NCBI GenBank assembly: GCA_026686845.1
Contig: JAIVEN010000015.1
Span: 37,570,970-37,634,969 of the forward strand
Length of the DNA: 64,000 bases
Source: Adenanthera pavonina
Lineage: Eukaryota > Streptophyta > Magnoliopsida > Fabales > Fabaceae
Reading direction: 5' to 3'
Position 1 is the first letter of the stretch; each line of letters opens with the position of its first letter. Of this stretch, positions 36,982-49,873 are shown in pieces. The notes under the pieces are model-generated. The model did not search any database and was not told the DNA's origin. It was given only the letters and a program-made list of their open reading frames with translations. Made by a program: the position numbers and the translations under genes.

Positions 36982-37448
36982 GACAGCCGGAGCGCAATCA
37001 TTTGTTTTCAGGACTCGCGCAGTCTCGAAAGGCATGCCATGAGCAGTTCTCGGGAACCGTGCCACATTCGGACAGACCGGTGAGGCGGGGAATCAGGTCA
37101 CGCTTTCATGGCGGTTCATCCGGTCGCACCGGCTCAACCTGCCGGAGTATGGACCAGCCGATATCCCGGGAGGAGAGAGAAAGCATCGGGACCCGGTCCG
37201 ACCAGCAGAAAGTTGAAGCGAGCCGCCGCACGTCGCCCGATGGACCACTTCTCGCGGTCGGGTCAGACCTACCGGTGAAGCATGTCAACGGGTCGGACTT
37301 TCTCACCGGTTTGATCGGTGCATTCCCGGCCTGCAAGTTGGCGTAAACCGGACGGAAAACGAAACCGGGCCAGCCGGCCTCGAACCATGATGCACAGAAC
37401 CCGGCGGGGTGCTTCAGTTCAGTTTGAGAAACACACTGCGCAAAAGTT

Positions 37449-37567
37449 GGGGTGCAACACGAGGACTTCCCAGGAGGTCACCCATCCTAGTACTACTCTC
37501 GCCCAAGCACGCTTCACTGCGGAGTTCTGATGGGATGCGGTGCATTAGTGCTGGTGTGACCGCACCC
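37449..37567 (-). rRNA. 5S rRNA: 5S rRNA gene, copy 65
   Basis: G8 and C31, tandem duplicate of copy 64. Confidence 0.92.
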
Positions 37568-38034
37568 GACGGCCGGGGCGCAATCATTTGTTTTCAGGAC
37601 TCGCGCAGTCTCGAAAGGCATGCCATGAGCAGTTCTCGGGAACCGTGCCACATTCGGACAGACCGGTGAGGCGGGGAATCAGGTCACGCTTTAATGGCGG
37701 TTCATCCGGTCGCACCGGCTCAACCTGCCGGAGTATGGACCAGCCGATATCCCGGGAGGAGAGAGAAAGCATCGGGACCCGGTCCGACCAGCAGAAAGTT
37801 GAAGCGAGCCGCCGCACGTCGCCCGATGGACCACTTCTCGCGGTCGGGTCGGACCTACCGGTGAAGCATGTCAACGGGTCGGACTTTCTCGCCGGTTTGA
37901 TCGGTGCATTCCCGGCCTGCAAGTTGGCGTAAACCGGACGGAAAACGAAACCGGGCTAGCCGGCCTCGAACCATGATGCACAGAACCCGGCGGGGTGCTT
38001 CAGTTCAGTTTGAGAAACACACTGCGCAAAAGGT

Positions 38035-38153
38035 GGGGTGCAACACGAGAACTTCCCAGGAGGTCACCCATCCTAGTACTACTCTCGCCCAGGCTCACTT
38101 AACTGCGGAGTTCTGATGGGATCCGGTGCATTAGTGCTGGTGTGATCGCACCC
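38035..38153 (-). rRNA. 5S rRNA: 5S rRNA gene, copy 66
   Basis: T53, T57, A59, C62 and T104: four changes inside box A relative to the majority. Confidence 0.9.
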
Positions 38154-38620
38154 GACGGTCGGGGCGCAATCATTTGTTTTCAGGACTCGCGCAGTCTCGA
38201 AAGGCGTGCCACGAGCAGTTCTCGGGAACCGTGCCACATTCGGACAGACCGGTGAGGCGGGGAATCAGGTCACGCTTTCTTAGCAGTTCATCCGGTCGCA
38301 CCGGCTCAACCTGCCGGAGTATGGACCAGCCGATATCCCGGGAGGAGAGAGAAAGCATCGGGACCCGGTCCGACCAGCAGAAAGTTGAAGCGAGCCGCCG
38401 CACGTCGCCCGATGGACCACTTCTCGCGGTCGGGTCGGACCTACCGGTGAAGCATGTCAACGGGTCGGACTTTCTCACCGGTTTGATCGGTGCATTCCCG
38501 GCCTGCAAGTTGGCGTAAACCGGACGGAAAACGAAACCGGGCCAGCCGGACTCGAACCATGATGCACAGAACCCGGCGGGGTGCTTCAGTTCAGTTTGAG
38601 AAACACACTGCGCAAAAGTT

Positions 38621-38739
38621 GGGGTGCAACACGAGGACTTCCCAGGAGGTCACCCATCCTAGTACTACTCTCGCCCAAGCACGCTTCACTGCGGAGTTCT
38701 GATGGGATCCGGTTCATTAGTGCTGGTGTGACCGCACCC
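38621..38739 (-). rRNA. 5S rRNA: 5S rRNA gene, copy 67
   Basis: G8 and A26; A at +121. Confidence 0.92.
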
Positions 38740-39206
38740 GACGGCCGGGGCGCAATCATTTGTTTTCAGGACTCGCGCAGTCTCGAAAAGCGTGCCACGA
38801 GCAGTTCTCGGGAACCGTGCCACATTCGGACAGACCGGTGAGGCGGGGAATCAGGTCACGCTTTCATGGCGGTTCATCCGATCGCACCGGCTCTACCTGC
38901 CGGAGTATGGACCAGTCGATATCACGGGAGGAGAGAGAAAGCATCGGGAACCGGTCCGACCAGCAGAAAGTTGAAGCGAGCCGCCGCACGTCGCCCGATG
39001 GACCACTTCTCGCGGTCGGGTCGGACCTACCGGTGAAGCATGTCAACGGGTCGGACTTTCTCGCCGGTTTGATCGGTGCATTCCCGGCCTGCAAGTTGGC
39101 GTAAACCGGACGGAAAACGAAACCGGGCCAGCCGGCCTCGAACCATGATGCACAGAACCCGGCGGGGTGCTTCAGTTCAGTTTGAGAAACACACTGCGCA
39201 AAAGGT

Positions 39207-39325
39207 GGGGTGCAACACGAGGACTTCCCAGGAGGTCACCCATCCTAGTACTACTCTCGCCCAGGCTCACTTAACTGCGGAGTTCTGATGGGATCCGGTG
39301 CATTAGTGCTGGTGTGATCGCACCC
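39207..39325 (-). rRNA. 5S rRNA: 5S rRNA gene, copy 68
   Basis: T53, T57, A59 and C62. Confidence 0.9.
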
Positions 39326-39792
39326 GACGGTCGGGGCGCAATCATTTGTTTTCAGGACTCGCGCAGTCTCGAAAGGCGTGCCACGAGCAGTTCTCGGGAA
39401 CCGTGCCACATTCGGACAGACCGGTGAGGCGGGGAATCAGGTCACGCTTTCTTAGCAGTTCATCCGGTCGCACCGGCTCAACCTGCCGGAGTATGGACCA
39501 GCCGATATCCCGGGAGGAGAGAGAAAGCATCGGGACCCGGTCCGACCAGCAGAAAGTTGAAGCGAGCCGCCGCACGTCGCCCGATGGACCACTTCTCGCG
39601 GTCGGGTCGGACCTACCGGTGAAGCATGTCAACGGGTCGGACTTTCTCACCGGTTTGATCGGTGCATTCCCGGCCTGCAAGTTGGCGTAAACCGGACGGA
39701 AAACGAAACCGGGCCAGCCGGACTCGAACCATGATGCACAGAACCCGGCGGGGTGCTTCAGTTCAGTTTGAGAAACACACTGCGCAAAAGTT

Positions 39793-39911
39793 GGGGTGCA
39801 ACACGAGGACTTCCCAGGAGGTCACCCATCCTAGTACTACTCTCGCCCAAGCACGCTTCACTGCGGAGTTCTGATGGGATCCGGTTCATTAGTGCTGGTG
39901 TGACCGCACCC
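39793..39911 (-). rRNA. 5S rRNA: 5S rRNA gene, copy 69
   Basis: G8 and A26; A at +121. Confidence 0.92.
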
Positions 39912-40378
39912 GACGGCCGGGGCGCAATCATTTGTTTTCAGGACTCGCGCAGTCTCGAAAAGCGTGCCACGAGCAGTTCTCGGGAACCGTGCCACATTCG
40001 GACAGACCGGTGAGGCGGGGAATCAGGTCACGCTTTCATGGCGGTTCATCCGATCGCACCGGCTCTACCTGCCGGAGTATGGACCAGTCGATATCACGGG
40101 AGGAGAGAGAAAGCATCGGGAACCGGTCCGACCAGCAGAAAGTTGAAGCGAGCCGCCGCACGTCGCCCGATGGACCACTTCTCGCGGTCGGGTCGGACCT
40201 ACCGGTGAAGCATGTCAACGGGTCGGACTTTCTCGCCGGTTTGATCGGTGCATTCCCGGCCTGCAAGTTGGCGTAAACCGGACGGAAAACGAAACCGGGC
40301 CAGCCGGCCTCGAACCATGATGCACAGAACCCGGCGGGGTGCTTCAGTTCAGTTTGAGAAACACACTGCGCAAAAGGT

Positions 40379-40497
40379 GGGGTGCAACACGAGGACTTCC
40401 CAGGAGGTCACCCATCCTAGTACTACTCTCGCCCAGGCTCACTTAACTGCGGAGTTCTGATGGGATCCGGTGCATTAGTGCTGGTGTGATCGCACCC
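40379..40497 (-). rRNA. 5S rRNA: 5S rRNA gene, copy 70
   Basis: T53, T57, A59 and C62. Confidence 0.9.
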
Positions 40498-40964
40498 GAC
40501 GGCCGGGGCGCAATCATTTGTTTTCAGGACTCGCGCAGTCTCGAAAGGCGTGCCACGAGCAGTTCTCGGGAACCGTGCCACATTCGGACAGACCGGTGAG
40601 GCGGGGAATCAGGTCACGCTTTCTTAGCAGTTCATCCGGTCGCACCGGCTCAACCTGCCGGAGTATGGACCAGCCGATATCCCGGGAGGAGAGAGAAAGC
40701 ATCGGGACCCGGTCCGACCAGCAGAAAGTTGAAGCGAGCCGCCGCACGTCGCCCGATGGACCACTTCTCGCGGTCGGGTCGGACCTACCGGTGAAGCATG
40801 TCAACGGGTCGGACTTTCTCACCGGTTTGATCGGTGCATTCCCGGCCTGCAAGTTGGCGTAAACCGGACGGAAAACGAAACCGGGCCAGCCGGACTCGAA
40901 CCATGATGCACAGAACCCGGCGGGGTGCTTCAGTTCAGTTTGAGAAACACACTGCGCAAAAGTT

Positions 40965-41083
40965 GGGGTGCAACACGAGGACTTCCCAGGAGGTCACCCA
41001 TCCTAGTACTACTCTCGCCCAAGCACGCTTCACTGCGGAGTTCTGATGGGATCCGGTTCATTAGTGCTGGTGTGACCGCACCC
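40965..41083 (-). rRNA. 5S rRNA: 5S rRNA gene, copy 71
   Basis: G8 and A26; A at +121. Confidence 0.92.
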
Positions 41084-41550
41084 GACGGCCGGGGCGCAAT
41101 CATTTGTTTTCAGGACTCGCGCAGTCTCGAAAAGCGTGCCACGAGCAGTTCTCGGGAACCGTGCCACATTCGGACAGACCGGTGAGGCGGGGAATCAGGT
41201 CACGCTTTCATGGCGGTTCATCCGATCGCACCGGCTCTACCTGCCGGAGTATGGACCAGTCGATATCACGGGAGGAGAGAGAAAGCATCGGGAACCGGTC
41301 CGACCAGCAGAAAGTTGAAGCGAGCCGCCGCACGTCGCCCGATGGACCACTTCTCGCGGTCGGGTCGGACCTACCGGTGAAGCATGTCAACGGGTCGGAC
41401 TTTCTCACCGGTTTGATCGGTGCATTCCCGGCCTGCAAGTTGGCGTAAACTGGACGGAAAACGAAACCGGGCCAGCCGGCCTCGAACCATGATGCACAGA
41501 ACCCGGCGGGGTGCTTCAGTTCAGTTTGAGAAACACACTGCGCAAAAGGT

Positions 41551-41669
41551 GGGGTGCAACACGAGGACTTCCCAAGAGGTCACCCATCCTAGTACTACTC
41601 TCGTCCAAGCACGCTTAGCTGCGGAGTTCTGATGGGATCCGGTGCATTAGTGCTGGTGTGATCGCACCC
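41551..41669 (-). rRNA. 5S rRNA: 5S rRNA gene, copy 72
   Basis: C52/T53, A66 and T95. Confidence 0.91.
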
Positions 41670-42136
41670 GACGGCCGGGGCGCAATCATTTGTTTTCAGG
41701 ACTCGCGCAGTCTCGAAAGGCATGCCACGAGAAGTTCTCGGGAACCGTGCCACATTCGGACAGACCGGTGAGGCGGGGAATCAGGTCACGCTTTCTTAGC
41801 AGTTCATCCGGTCGCACCGGCTCAACCTGCCGGAGTATGGACCAGCCGATATCCCGGGAGGAGAGAGAAAGCATCGGGACCCGGTCCGACCAGCAGAAAG
41901 TTGAAGCGAGCCGCCGCACGTCGCCCGATGGACCACTTCTCGCGGTCGGGTCGGACCTACCGGTGAAGCATGTCAACGGGTCGGACTTTCTCACCGGTTT
42001 GATCGGTGCATTCCCGGCCTGCAAGTTGGCGTAAACCGGACGGAAAACGAAACCGGGCCAGCCGGCCTCGAACCATGATGCACAGAACCCGGCGGGGTGC
42101 TTCAGTTCAGTTTGAGAAACACACTGCGCAAAAGGT

Positions 42137-42255
42137 GGGGTGCAACACGAGGACTTCCCAGGAGGTCACCCATCCTAGTACTACTCTCGCCCAAGCACGC
42201 TTCACTGCGGAGTTCTGATGGGATCCGGTGCATTAGTGCTGGTGTGATCGCACCC
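42137..42255 (-). rRNA. 5S rRNA: 5S rRNA gene, copy 73
   Basis: Majority sequence; first gene of the recent four-unit duplication. Confidence 0.95.
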
Positions 42256-42722
42256 GACGATCGGGGCGCAATCATTTGTTTTCAGGACTCGCGCAGTCTC
42301 GAAAAGCGTGCCATGAGCAGTTCTCGGGAACCGTGCCACATTCGGACAGACCGGTGAGGCGGGGAATCAGGTCACGCTTTCATGGCGGTTCATCCGGTCG
42401 CACCGGCTCAACCTGCCGGAGTATGGACCAGCCGATATCACGGGAGGAGAGAGAAAGCATCGGGAACCGGTCCGACCAGCAGAAAGTTGAAGCGAGCCGC
42501 CGCACGTCGCCCGATGGACCACTTCTCGCGGTCGGGTCGGACCTACCGGTGAAGCATGTCAACGGGTCGGACTTACTCACCGGTTTGATCGGTGCATTCC
42601 CGGCCTGCAAGTTGGCGTAAACCGGACGGAAAACGAAACCGGGCCAGCCGGCCTCGAACCATGATGCACAGAACCCGGCGGGGTGCTTCAGTTCAGTTTG
42701 AGAAACACACTGCGCAAAAGGT

Positions 42723-42841
42723 GGGGTGCAACACGAGGACTTCCCAGGAGGTCACCCATCCTAGTACTACTCTCGCCCAAGCACGCTTCACTGCGGAGTT
42801 CTGATGGGATCCGGTGCATTAGTGCTGGTGTGATCGCACCC
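42723..42841 (-). rRNA. 5S rRNA: 5S rRNA gene, copy 74
   Basis: Majority sequence. Confidence 0.95.
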
Positions 42842-43308
42842 GACGGCCGGGGCGCAATCATTTGTTTTCAGGACTCACGCAGTCTCGAAAAGCGTGCCAC
42901 GAGCAGTTCTCAGGAACCGTGCCACATTCGGACAGACCGGTGAGGCGGGGAATCAGGTCACGCTTTCATGGCGGTTCATCCGGTCGCACCGGCTCAACCT
43001 GCCGGAGTATGGACCAGCCGATATCACGGGAGGAGATAGAAAGCATCGGGAACCGGTCCGACCAGCAGAAAGTTGAAGCGAGCCGCCGCACGTCGCCCGA
43101 TGGACCACTTCTCGCGGTCGGGTCGGACCTACCGGTGAAGCATGTCAACGGGTCGGACTTTCTCACCGGTTTGATCGGTGCATTCCCGGCCTGCAAGTTG
43201 GCGTAAACCGGACGGAAAACGAAACCGGGCCAGCCGGCCTCGAACCATGATGCACAGAACCCGGCGGGGTGCTTCAGTTCAGTTTGAGAAACACACTGCG
43301 CAAAAGTT

Positions 43309-43427
43309 GGGGTGCAACACGAGGACTTCCCAGGAGGTCACCCATCCTAGTACTACTCTCGCCCAAGCACGCTTCACTGCGGAGTTCTGATGGGATGCGG
43401 TGCATTAGTGCTGGTGTGACCGCACCC
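43309..43427 (-). rRNA. 5S rRNA: 5S rRNA gene, copy 75
   Basis: G8 and C31; A at +121. Confidence 0.92.
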
Positions 43428-43894
43428 GACAGCCGGGGCGCAATCATTTGTTTTCAGGACTCGCGCAGTCTCGAAAGGCATGCCATGAGCAGTTCTCGGG
43501 AACCGTGCCACATTCGGACAGACCGGTGAGGCGGGGAATCAGGTCACGCTTTCATGGCGGTTCATCCGGTCGCACCGGCTCAACCTGCCGGAGTATGGAC
43601 CAGCCGATATCCCGGGAGGAGAGAGAAAGCATCGGGACCCGGTCCGACCAGCAGAAAGTTGAAGCGAGCCGCCGCACGTCGCCCGATGGACCACTTCTCG
43701 CGGTCGGGTCGGACCTACCGGTGAAGCATGTCAACGGGTCGGACTTTCTCACCGGTTTGATCGGTGCATTCCCGGCCTGCAAGTTAGCGTAAACCGGACG
43801 GAAAACGAAACCGGGCCAGCCGGCCTCGAACCATGATGCACAGAACCCGGCGGGGTGCTTCAGTTCAGTTTGAGAAACACACTGCGCAAAAGGT

Positions 43895-44013
43895 GGGGTG
43901 CAACACGAGGACTTCCCAGGAGGTCACCCATCCTAGTACTACTCTCGCCCAAGCACGCTTGACTGCGGAGTTCTGATGGGATCCGGTGCATTAGTGCTGG
44001 TGTGATCGCACCC
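43895..44013 (-). rRNA. 5S rRNA: 5S rRNA gene, copy 76
   Basis: C53. Confidence 0.93.
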
Positions 44014-44480
44014 GACAGCCGGGGCGCAATCATTTGTTTTCAGGACTCGCGCAGTCTCGAAAAGCGTGCCACGAGCAGTTCTCGGGAACCGTGCCACATT
44101 CGGACAGACCGGTGAGGCGGGGAATCAGGTCACGCTTTCTTAGCAGTTCATCCGGTCGCACCGGCTCAACCTGCCGGAGTATGGACCAGCCGATATCCCA
44201 GGAGGAGAGAGAAAGCATCGGGACCCGGTCCGACCAGCAGAAAGTTGAAGCGAGCCGCCGCACGTCGCCCGATGGACCACTTCTCGCGGTCGGGTCGGAC
44301 CTACCGGTGAAGCATGTCAACGGGTCGGACTTTCTCACCGGTTTGATCGGTGCATTCCCGGCCTGCAAGTTGGCGTAAACCGGACGGAAAACGAAACCGG
44401 GCCAGCCGGCCTCGAACCATGATGCACAGAACCCGGCGGGGTGCTTCAGTTCAGTTTGAGAAACACACTGCGCAAAAGGT

Positions 44481-44599
44481 GGGGTGCAACACGAGGACTT
44501 CCCAGGAGGTCACCCATCCTAGTACTACTCTCGCCCAAGCACGCTTCACTGCGGAGTTCTGATGGGATCCGGTGCATTAGTGCTGGTGTGATCGCACCC
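44481..44599 (-). rRNA. 5S rRNA: 5S rRNA gene, copy 77
   Basis: Majority sequence, duplicate of copy 73. Confidence 0.95.
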
Positions 44600-45066
44600 G
44601 ACGATCGGGGCGCAATCATTTGTTTTCAGGACTCGCGCAGTCTCGAAAAGCGTGCCATGAGCAGTTCTCGGGAACCGTGCCACATTCGGACAGACCGGTG
44701 AGGCGGGGAATCAGGTCACGCTTTCATGGCGGTTCATCCGGTCGCACCGGCTCAACCTGCCGGAGTATGGACCAGCCGATATCACGGGAGGAGAGAGAAA
44801 GCATCGGGAACCGGTCCGACCAGCAGAAAGTTGAAGCGAGCCGCCGCACGTCGCCCGATGGACCACTTCTCGCGGTCGGGTCGGACCTACCGGTGAAGCA
44901 TGTCAACGGGTCGGACTTACTCACCGGTTTGATCGGTGCATTCCCGGCCTGCAAGTTGGCGTAAACCGGACGGAAAACGAAACCGGGCCAGCCGGCCTCG
45001 AACCATGATGCACAGAACCCGGCGGGGTGCTTCAGTTCAGTTTGAGAAACACACTGCGCAAAAGGT

Positions 45067-45185
45067 GGGGTGCAACACGAGGACTTCCCAGGAGGTCACC
45101 CATCCTAGTACTACTCTCGCCCAAGCACGCTTCACTGCGGAGTTCTGATGGGATCCGGTGCATTAGTGCTGGTGTGATCGCACCC
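45067..45185 (-). rRNA. 5S rRNA: 5S rRNA gene, copy 78
   Basis: Majority sequence, duplicate of copy 74. Confidence 0.95.
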
Positions 45186-45652
45186 GACGGCCGGGGCGCA
45201 ATCATTTGTTTTCAGGACTCACGCAGTCTCGAAAAGCGTGCCACGAGCAGTTCTCAGGAACCGTGCCACATTCGGACAGACCGGTGAGGCGGGGAATCAG
45301 GTCACGCTTTCATGGCGGTTCATCCGGTCGCACCGGCTCAACCTGCCGGAGTATGGACCAGCCGATATCACGGGAGGAGATAGAAAGCATCGGGAACCGG
45401 TCCGACCAGCAGAAAGTTGAAGCGAGCCGCCGCACGTCGCCCGATGGACCACTTCTCGCGGTCGGGTCGGACCTACCGGTGAAGCATGTCAACGGGTCGG
45501 ACTTTCTCACCGGTTTGATCGGTGCATTCCCGGCCTGCAAGTTGGCGTAAACCAGACGGAAAACGAAACCGGGCCAGCCGGCCTCGAACCATGATGCACA
45601 GAACCCGGCGGGGTGCTTCAGTTCAGTTTGAGAAACACACTGCGCAAAAGTT

Positions 45653-45771
45653 GGGGTGCAACACGAGGACTTCCCAGGAGGTCACCCATCCTAGTACTAC
45701 TCTCGCCCAAGCACGCTTCACTGCGGAGTTCTGATGGGATGCGGTGCATTAGTGCTGGTGTGACCGCACCC
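45653..45771 (-). rRNA. 5S rRNA: 5S rRNA gene, copy 79
   Basis: G8 and C31, duplicate of copy 75. Confidence 0.92.
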
Positions 45772-46238
45772 GACAGCCGGGGCGCAATCATTTGTTTTCA
45801 GGACTCGCGCAGTCTCGAAAGGCATGCCATGAGCAGTTCTCGGGAACCGTGCCACATTCGGACAGACCGGTGAGGCGGGGAATCAGGTCACGCTTTCATG
45901 GCGGTTCATCCGGTCGCACCGGCTCAACCTGCCGGAGTATGGACCAGCCGATATCCCGGGAGGAGAGAGAAAGCATCGGGACCCGGTCCGACCAGCAGAA
46001 AGTTGAAGCGAGCCGCCGCACGTCGCCCGATGGACCACTTCTCGCGGTCGGGTCGGACCTACCGGTGAAGCATGTCAACGGGTCGGACTTTCTCACCGGT
46101 TTGATCGGTGCATTCCCGGCCTGCAAGTTAGCGTAAACCGGACGGAAAACGAAACCGGGCCAGCCGGCCTCGAACCATGATGCACAGAACCCGGCGGGGT
46201 GCTTCAGTTCAGTTTGAGAAACACACTGCGCAAAAGGT

Positions 46239-46357
46239 GGGGTGCAACACGAGGACTTCCCAGGAGGTCACCCATCCTAGTACTACTCTCGCCCAAGCAC
46301 GCTTGACTGCGGAGTTCTGATGGGATCCGGTGCATTAGTGCTGGTGTGATCGCACCC
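46239..46357 (-). rRNA. 5S rRNA: 5S rRNA gene, copy 80
   Basis: C53, duplicate of copy 76. Confidence 0.93.
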
Positions 46358-46824
46358 GACAGCCGGGGCGCAATCATTTGTTTTCAGGACTCGCGCAGTC
46401 TCGAAAAGCGTGCCACGAGCAGTTCTCGGGAACCGTGCCACATTCGGACAGACCGGTGAGGCGGGGAATCAGGTCACGCTTTCTTAGCAGTTCATCCGGT
46501 CGCACCGGCTCAACCTGCCGGAGTATGGACCAGCCGATATCCCAGGAGGAGAGAGAAAGCATCGGGACCCGGTCCGACCAGCAGAAAGTTGAAGCGAGCC
46601 GCCGCACGTCGCCCGATGGACCACTTCTCGCGGTCGGGTCGGACCTACCGGTGAAGCATGTCAACGGGTCGGACTTTCTCACCGGTTTGATCGGTGCATT
46701 CCCGGCCTGCAAGTTGGCGTAAACCGGACGGAAAACGAAACCGGGCCAGCCGGCCTCGAACCATGATGCACAGAACCCGGCGGGGTGCTTCAGTTCAGTT
46801 TGAGAAACACACTGCGCAAAAGGT

Positions 46825-46943
46825 GGGGTGCAACACGAGGACTTCCCAGGAGGTCACCCATCCTAGTACTACTCTCGCCCAAGCACGCTTCACTGCGGAG
46901 TTCTGATGGGATCCGGTGCATTAGTGCTGGTGTGATCGCACCC
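46825..46943 (-). rRNA. 5S rRNA: 5S rRNA gene, copy 81
   Basis: Majority sequence, S3 spacer. Confidence 0.95.
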
Positions 46944-47410
46944 GACGACCGGGGCGCAATCATTTGTTTTCAGGACTCGCGCAGTCTCGAAAGGCGTGCC
47001 ACGAGCAGTTCTCGGGAACCGTGCCACATTCGGACAGACCGGTGAGGCGGGGAATCAGGTCACGCTTTCTTAGCAGTTCATCCGGTCGCACCGGCTCAAC
47101 CTGCCGGAGTATGGACCAGCCGATATCCCGGGAGGAGAGAGAAAGCATCGGGACCCGGTCCGACCAGCAGAAAGTTGAAGCGAGCCGCCGCACGTCGCCC
47201 GATGGACCACTTCTCGCGGTCGGGTCGGACCTACCGGTGAAGCATGTCAACGGGTCGGACTTTCTCACCGGTTTGATCGGTGCATTCCCGGCCTGCAAGT
47301 TGGCGTAAACCGGACGGAAAACGAAACCGGGCCAGCCGGACTCGAACCATGATGCACAGAACCCGGCGGGGTGCTTCAGTTCAGTTTGAGAAACACACTG
47401 CGCAAAAGTT

Positions 47411-47529
47411 GGGGTGCAACACGAGGACTTCCCAGGAGGTCACCCATCCTAGTACTACTCTCGCCCAAGCACGCTTCACTGCGGAGTTCTGATGGGATCC
47501 GGTTCATTAGTGCTGGTGTGACCGCACCC
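47411..47529 (-). rRNA. 5S rRNA: 5S rRNA gene, copy 82
   Basis: G8 and A26; A at +121. Confidence 0.92.
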
Positions 47530-47996
47530 GACGGCCGGGGCGCAATCATTTGTTTTCAGGACTCGCGCAGTCTCGAAAAGCGTGCCACGAGCAGTTCTCG
47601 GGAACCGTGCCACATTCGGACAGACCGGTGAGGCGGGGAATCAGGTCACGCTTTCATGGCGGTTCATCCGATCGCACCGGCTCTACCTGCCGGAGTATGG
47701 ACCAGTCGATATCACGGGAGGAGAGAGAAAGCATCGGGAACCGGTCCGACCAGCAGAAAGTTGAAGCGAGCCGCCGCACGTCGCCCGATGGACCACTTCT
47801 CGCGGTCGGGTCGGACCTACCGGTGAAGCATGTCAACGGGTCGGACTTTCTCACCGGTTTGATCGGTGCATTCCCGGCCTGCAAGTTGGCGTAAACTGGA
47901 CGGAAAACGAAACCGGGCCAGCCGGCCTCGAACCATGATGCACAGAACCCGGCGGGGTGCTTCAGTTCAGTTTGAGAAACACACTGCGCAAAAGGT

Positions 47997-48115
47997 GGGG
48001 TGCAACACGAGGACTTCCCAAGAGGTCACCCATCCTAGTACTACTCTCGTCCAAGCACGCTTAGCTGCGGAGTTCTGATGGGATCCGGTGCATTAGTGCT
48101 GGTGTGATCGCACCC
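47997..48115 (-). rRNA. 5S rRNA: 5S rRNA gene, copy 83
   Basis: C52/T53, A66 and T95. Confidence 0.91.
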
Positions 48116-48582
48116 GACGGCCGGGGCGCAATCATTTGTTTTCAGGACTCGCGCAGTCTCGAAAGGCGTGCCACGAGCAGTTCTCGGGAACCGTGCCACA
48201 TTCGGACAGACCGGTGAGGCGGGGAATCAGGTCACGCTTTCTTAGCAGTTCATCCGGTCGCACCGGCTCAACCTGCCGGAGTATGGACCAGCCGATATCC
48301 CGGGAGGAGAGAGAAAGCATCGGGACCCGGTCCGACCAGCAGAAAGTTGAAGCGAGCCGCCGCACGTCGCCCGATGGACCACTTCTCGCGGTCGGGTCGG
48401 ACCTACCGGTGAAGCATGTCAACGGGTCGGACTTTCTCACCGGTTTGATCGGTGCATTCCCGGCCTGCAAGTTGGCGTAAACCGGACGGAAAACGAAACC
48501 GGGCCAGCCGGCCTCGAACCATGATGCACAGAACCCGGCGGGGTGCTTCAGTTCAGTTTGAGAAACACACTGCGCAAAAGGT

Positions 48583-48701
48583 GGGGTGCAACACGAGGAC
48601 TTCCCAGGAGGTCACCCATCCTAGTACTACTCTCGCCCAAGCACGCTTGACTGCGGAGTTCTGATGGGATCCGGTGCATTAGTGCTGGTGTGATCGCACC
48701 C
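48583..48701 (-). rRNA. 5S rRNA: 5S rRNA gene, copy 84
   Basis: C53; start of a run of five S3 units counting copy 83. Confidence 0.93.
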
Positions 48702-49168
48702 GACGGCCGGGGCGCAATCATTTGTTTTCAGGACTCGCGCAGTCTCGAAAAGCGTGCCACGAGCAGTTCTCGGGAACCGTGCCACATTCGGACAGACCGG
48801 TGAGGCGGGGAATCAGGTCACGCTTTCTTAGCAGTTCATCCGGTCGCACCGGCTCAACCTGCCGGAGTATGGACCAGCCGATATCCCAGGAGGAGAGAGA
48901 AAGCATCGGGACCCGGTCCGACCAGCAGAAAGTTGAAGCGAGCCGCCGCACGTCGCCCGATGGACCACTTCTCGCGGTCGGGTCGGACCTACCGGTGAAG
49001 CATGTCAACGGGTCGGACTTTCTCACCGGTTTGATCGGTGCATTCCCGGCCTGCAAGTTGGCGTAAACCGGACGGAAAACGAAACCGGGCCAGCCGGCCT
49101 CGAACCATGATGCACAGAACCCGGCGGGGTGCTTCAGTTCAGTTTGAGAAACACACTGCGCAAAAGGT

Positions 49169-49287
49169 GGGGTGCAACACGAGGACTTCCCAGGAGGTCA
49201 CCCATCCTAGTACTACTCTCGCCCAAGCACGCTTCACTGCGGAGTTCTAATGGGATCCGGTGCATTAGTGCTGGTGTGATCGCACCC
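49169..49287 (-). rRNA. 5S rRNA: 5S rRNA gene, copy 85
   Basis: T39 in loop C; otherwise majority. Confidence 0.93.
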
Positions 49288-49754
49288 GACGGCCGGGGCG
49301 CAATCATTTGTTTTCAGGACTCGCGCAGTCTCGAAAGGCGTGCCACGAGCAGTTCTCGGGAACCGTGCCACATTCGGACAGACCGGTGAGGCGGGGAATC
49401 AGGTCACGCTTTCTTAGCAGTTCATCCGGTCGCACCGGCTCAACCTGCCGGAGTATGGACCAGCCGATATCCCAGGAGGAGAGAGAAAGCATCGGGACCC
49501 GGTCCGACCAGCAGAAAGTTGAAGCGAGCCGCCGCACGTCGCCCGATGGACCACTTCTCGCGGTCGGGTCGGACCTACCGGTGAAGCATGTCAACGGGTC
49601 GGACTTTCTCACCGGTTTGATCGGTGCATTCCCGGCCTGCAAGTTGGCGTAAACCGGACGGAAAACGAAACCGGGCCAGCCGGCCTCGAACCATGATGCA
49701 CAGAACCCGGCGGGGTGCTTCAGTTCAGTTTGAGAAACACACTGCGCAAAAGGT

Positions 49755-49873
49755 GGGGTGCAACACGAGGACTTCCCAGGAGGTCACCCATCCTAGTACT
49801 ACTCTCGCCCAAGCACGCTTCACTGCGGAGTTCTGATGGGATCCGGTGCATTAGTGCTGGTGTGATCGCACCC
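49755..49873 (-). rRNA. 5S rRNA: 5S rRNA gene, copy 86
   Basis: Majority sequence. Confidence 0.95.

Larger units (their letters stand above)
38035..41550. repeat. Two-unit repeat (1172 bp), three copies
   Basis: Copies 66/67, 68/69 and 70/71 alternate a gene with C62/A59/T57/T53 and spacer S3 with a gene with A26/G8 and spacer S2. The three dimers are nearly identical. Confidence 0.88.
42137..46824. repeat. Four-unit tandem duplication (2344 bp), nearly identical
   Basis: Copies 73-76 (42137-44480) and 77-80 (44481-46824) share every distinguishing variant I checked, including CTCAGGAACC, GGAGATAGA, GACAGCCGG and AAGTTAGCG. The only difference noticed is G versus A in the ACCGGACGG motif (43201 region versus 45551 region). 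This looks like the most recent large duplication in the array. Confidence 0.88.
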
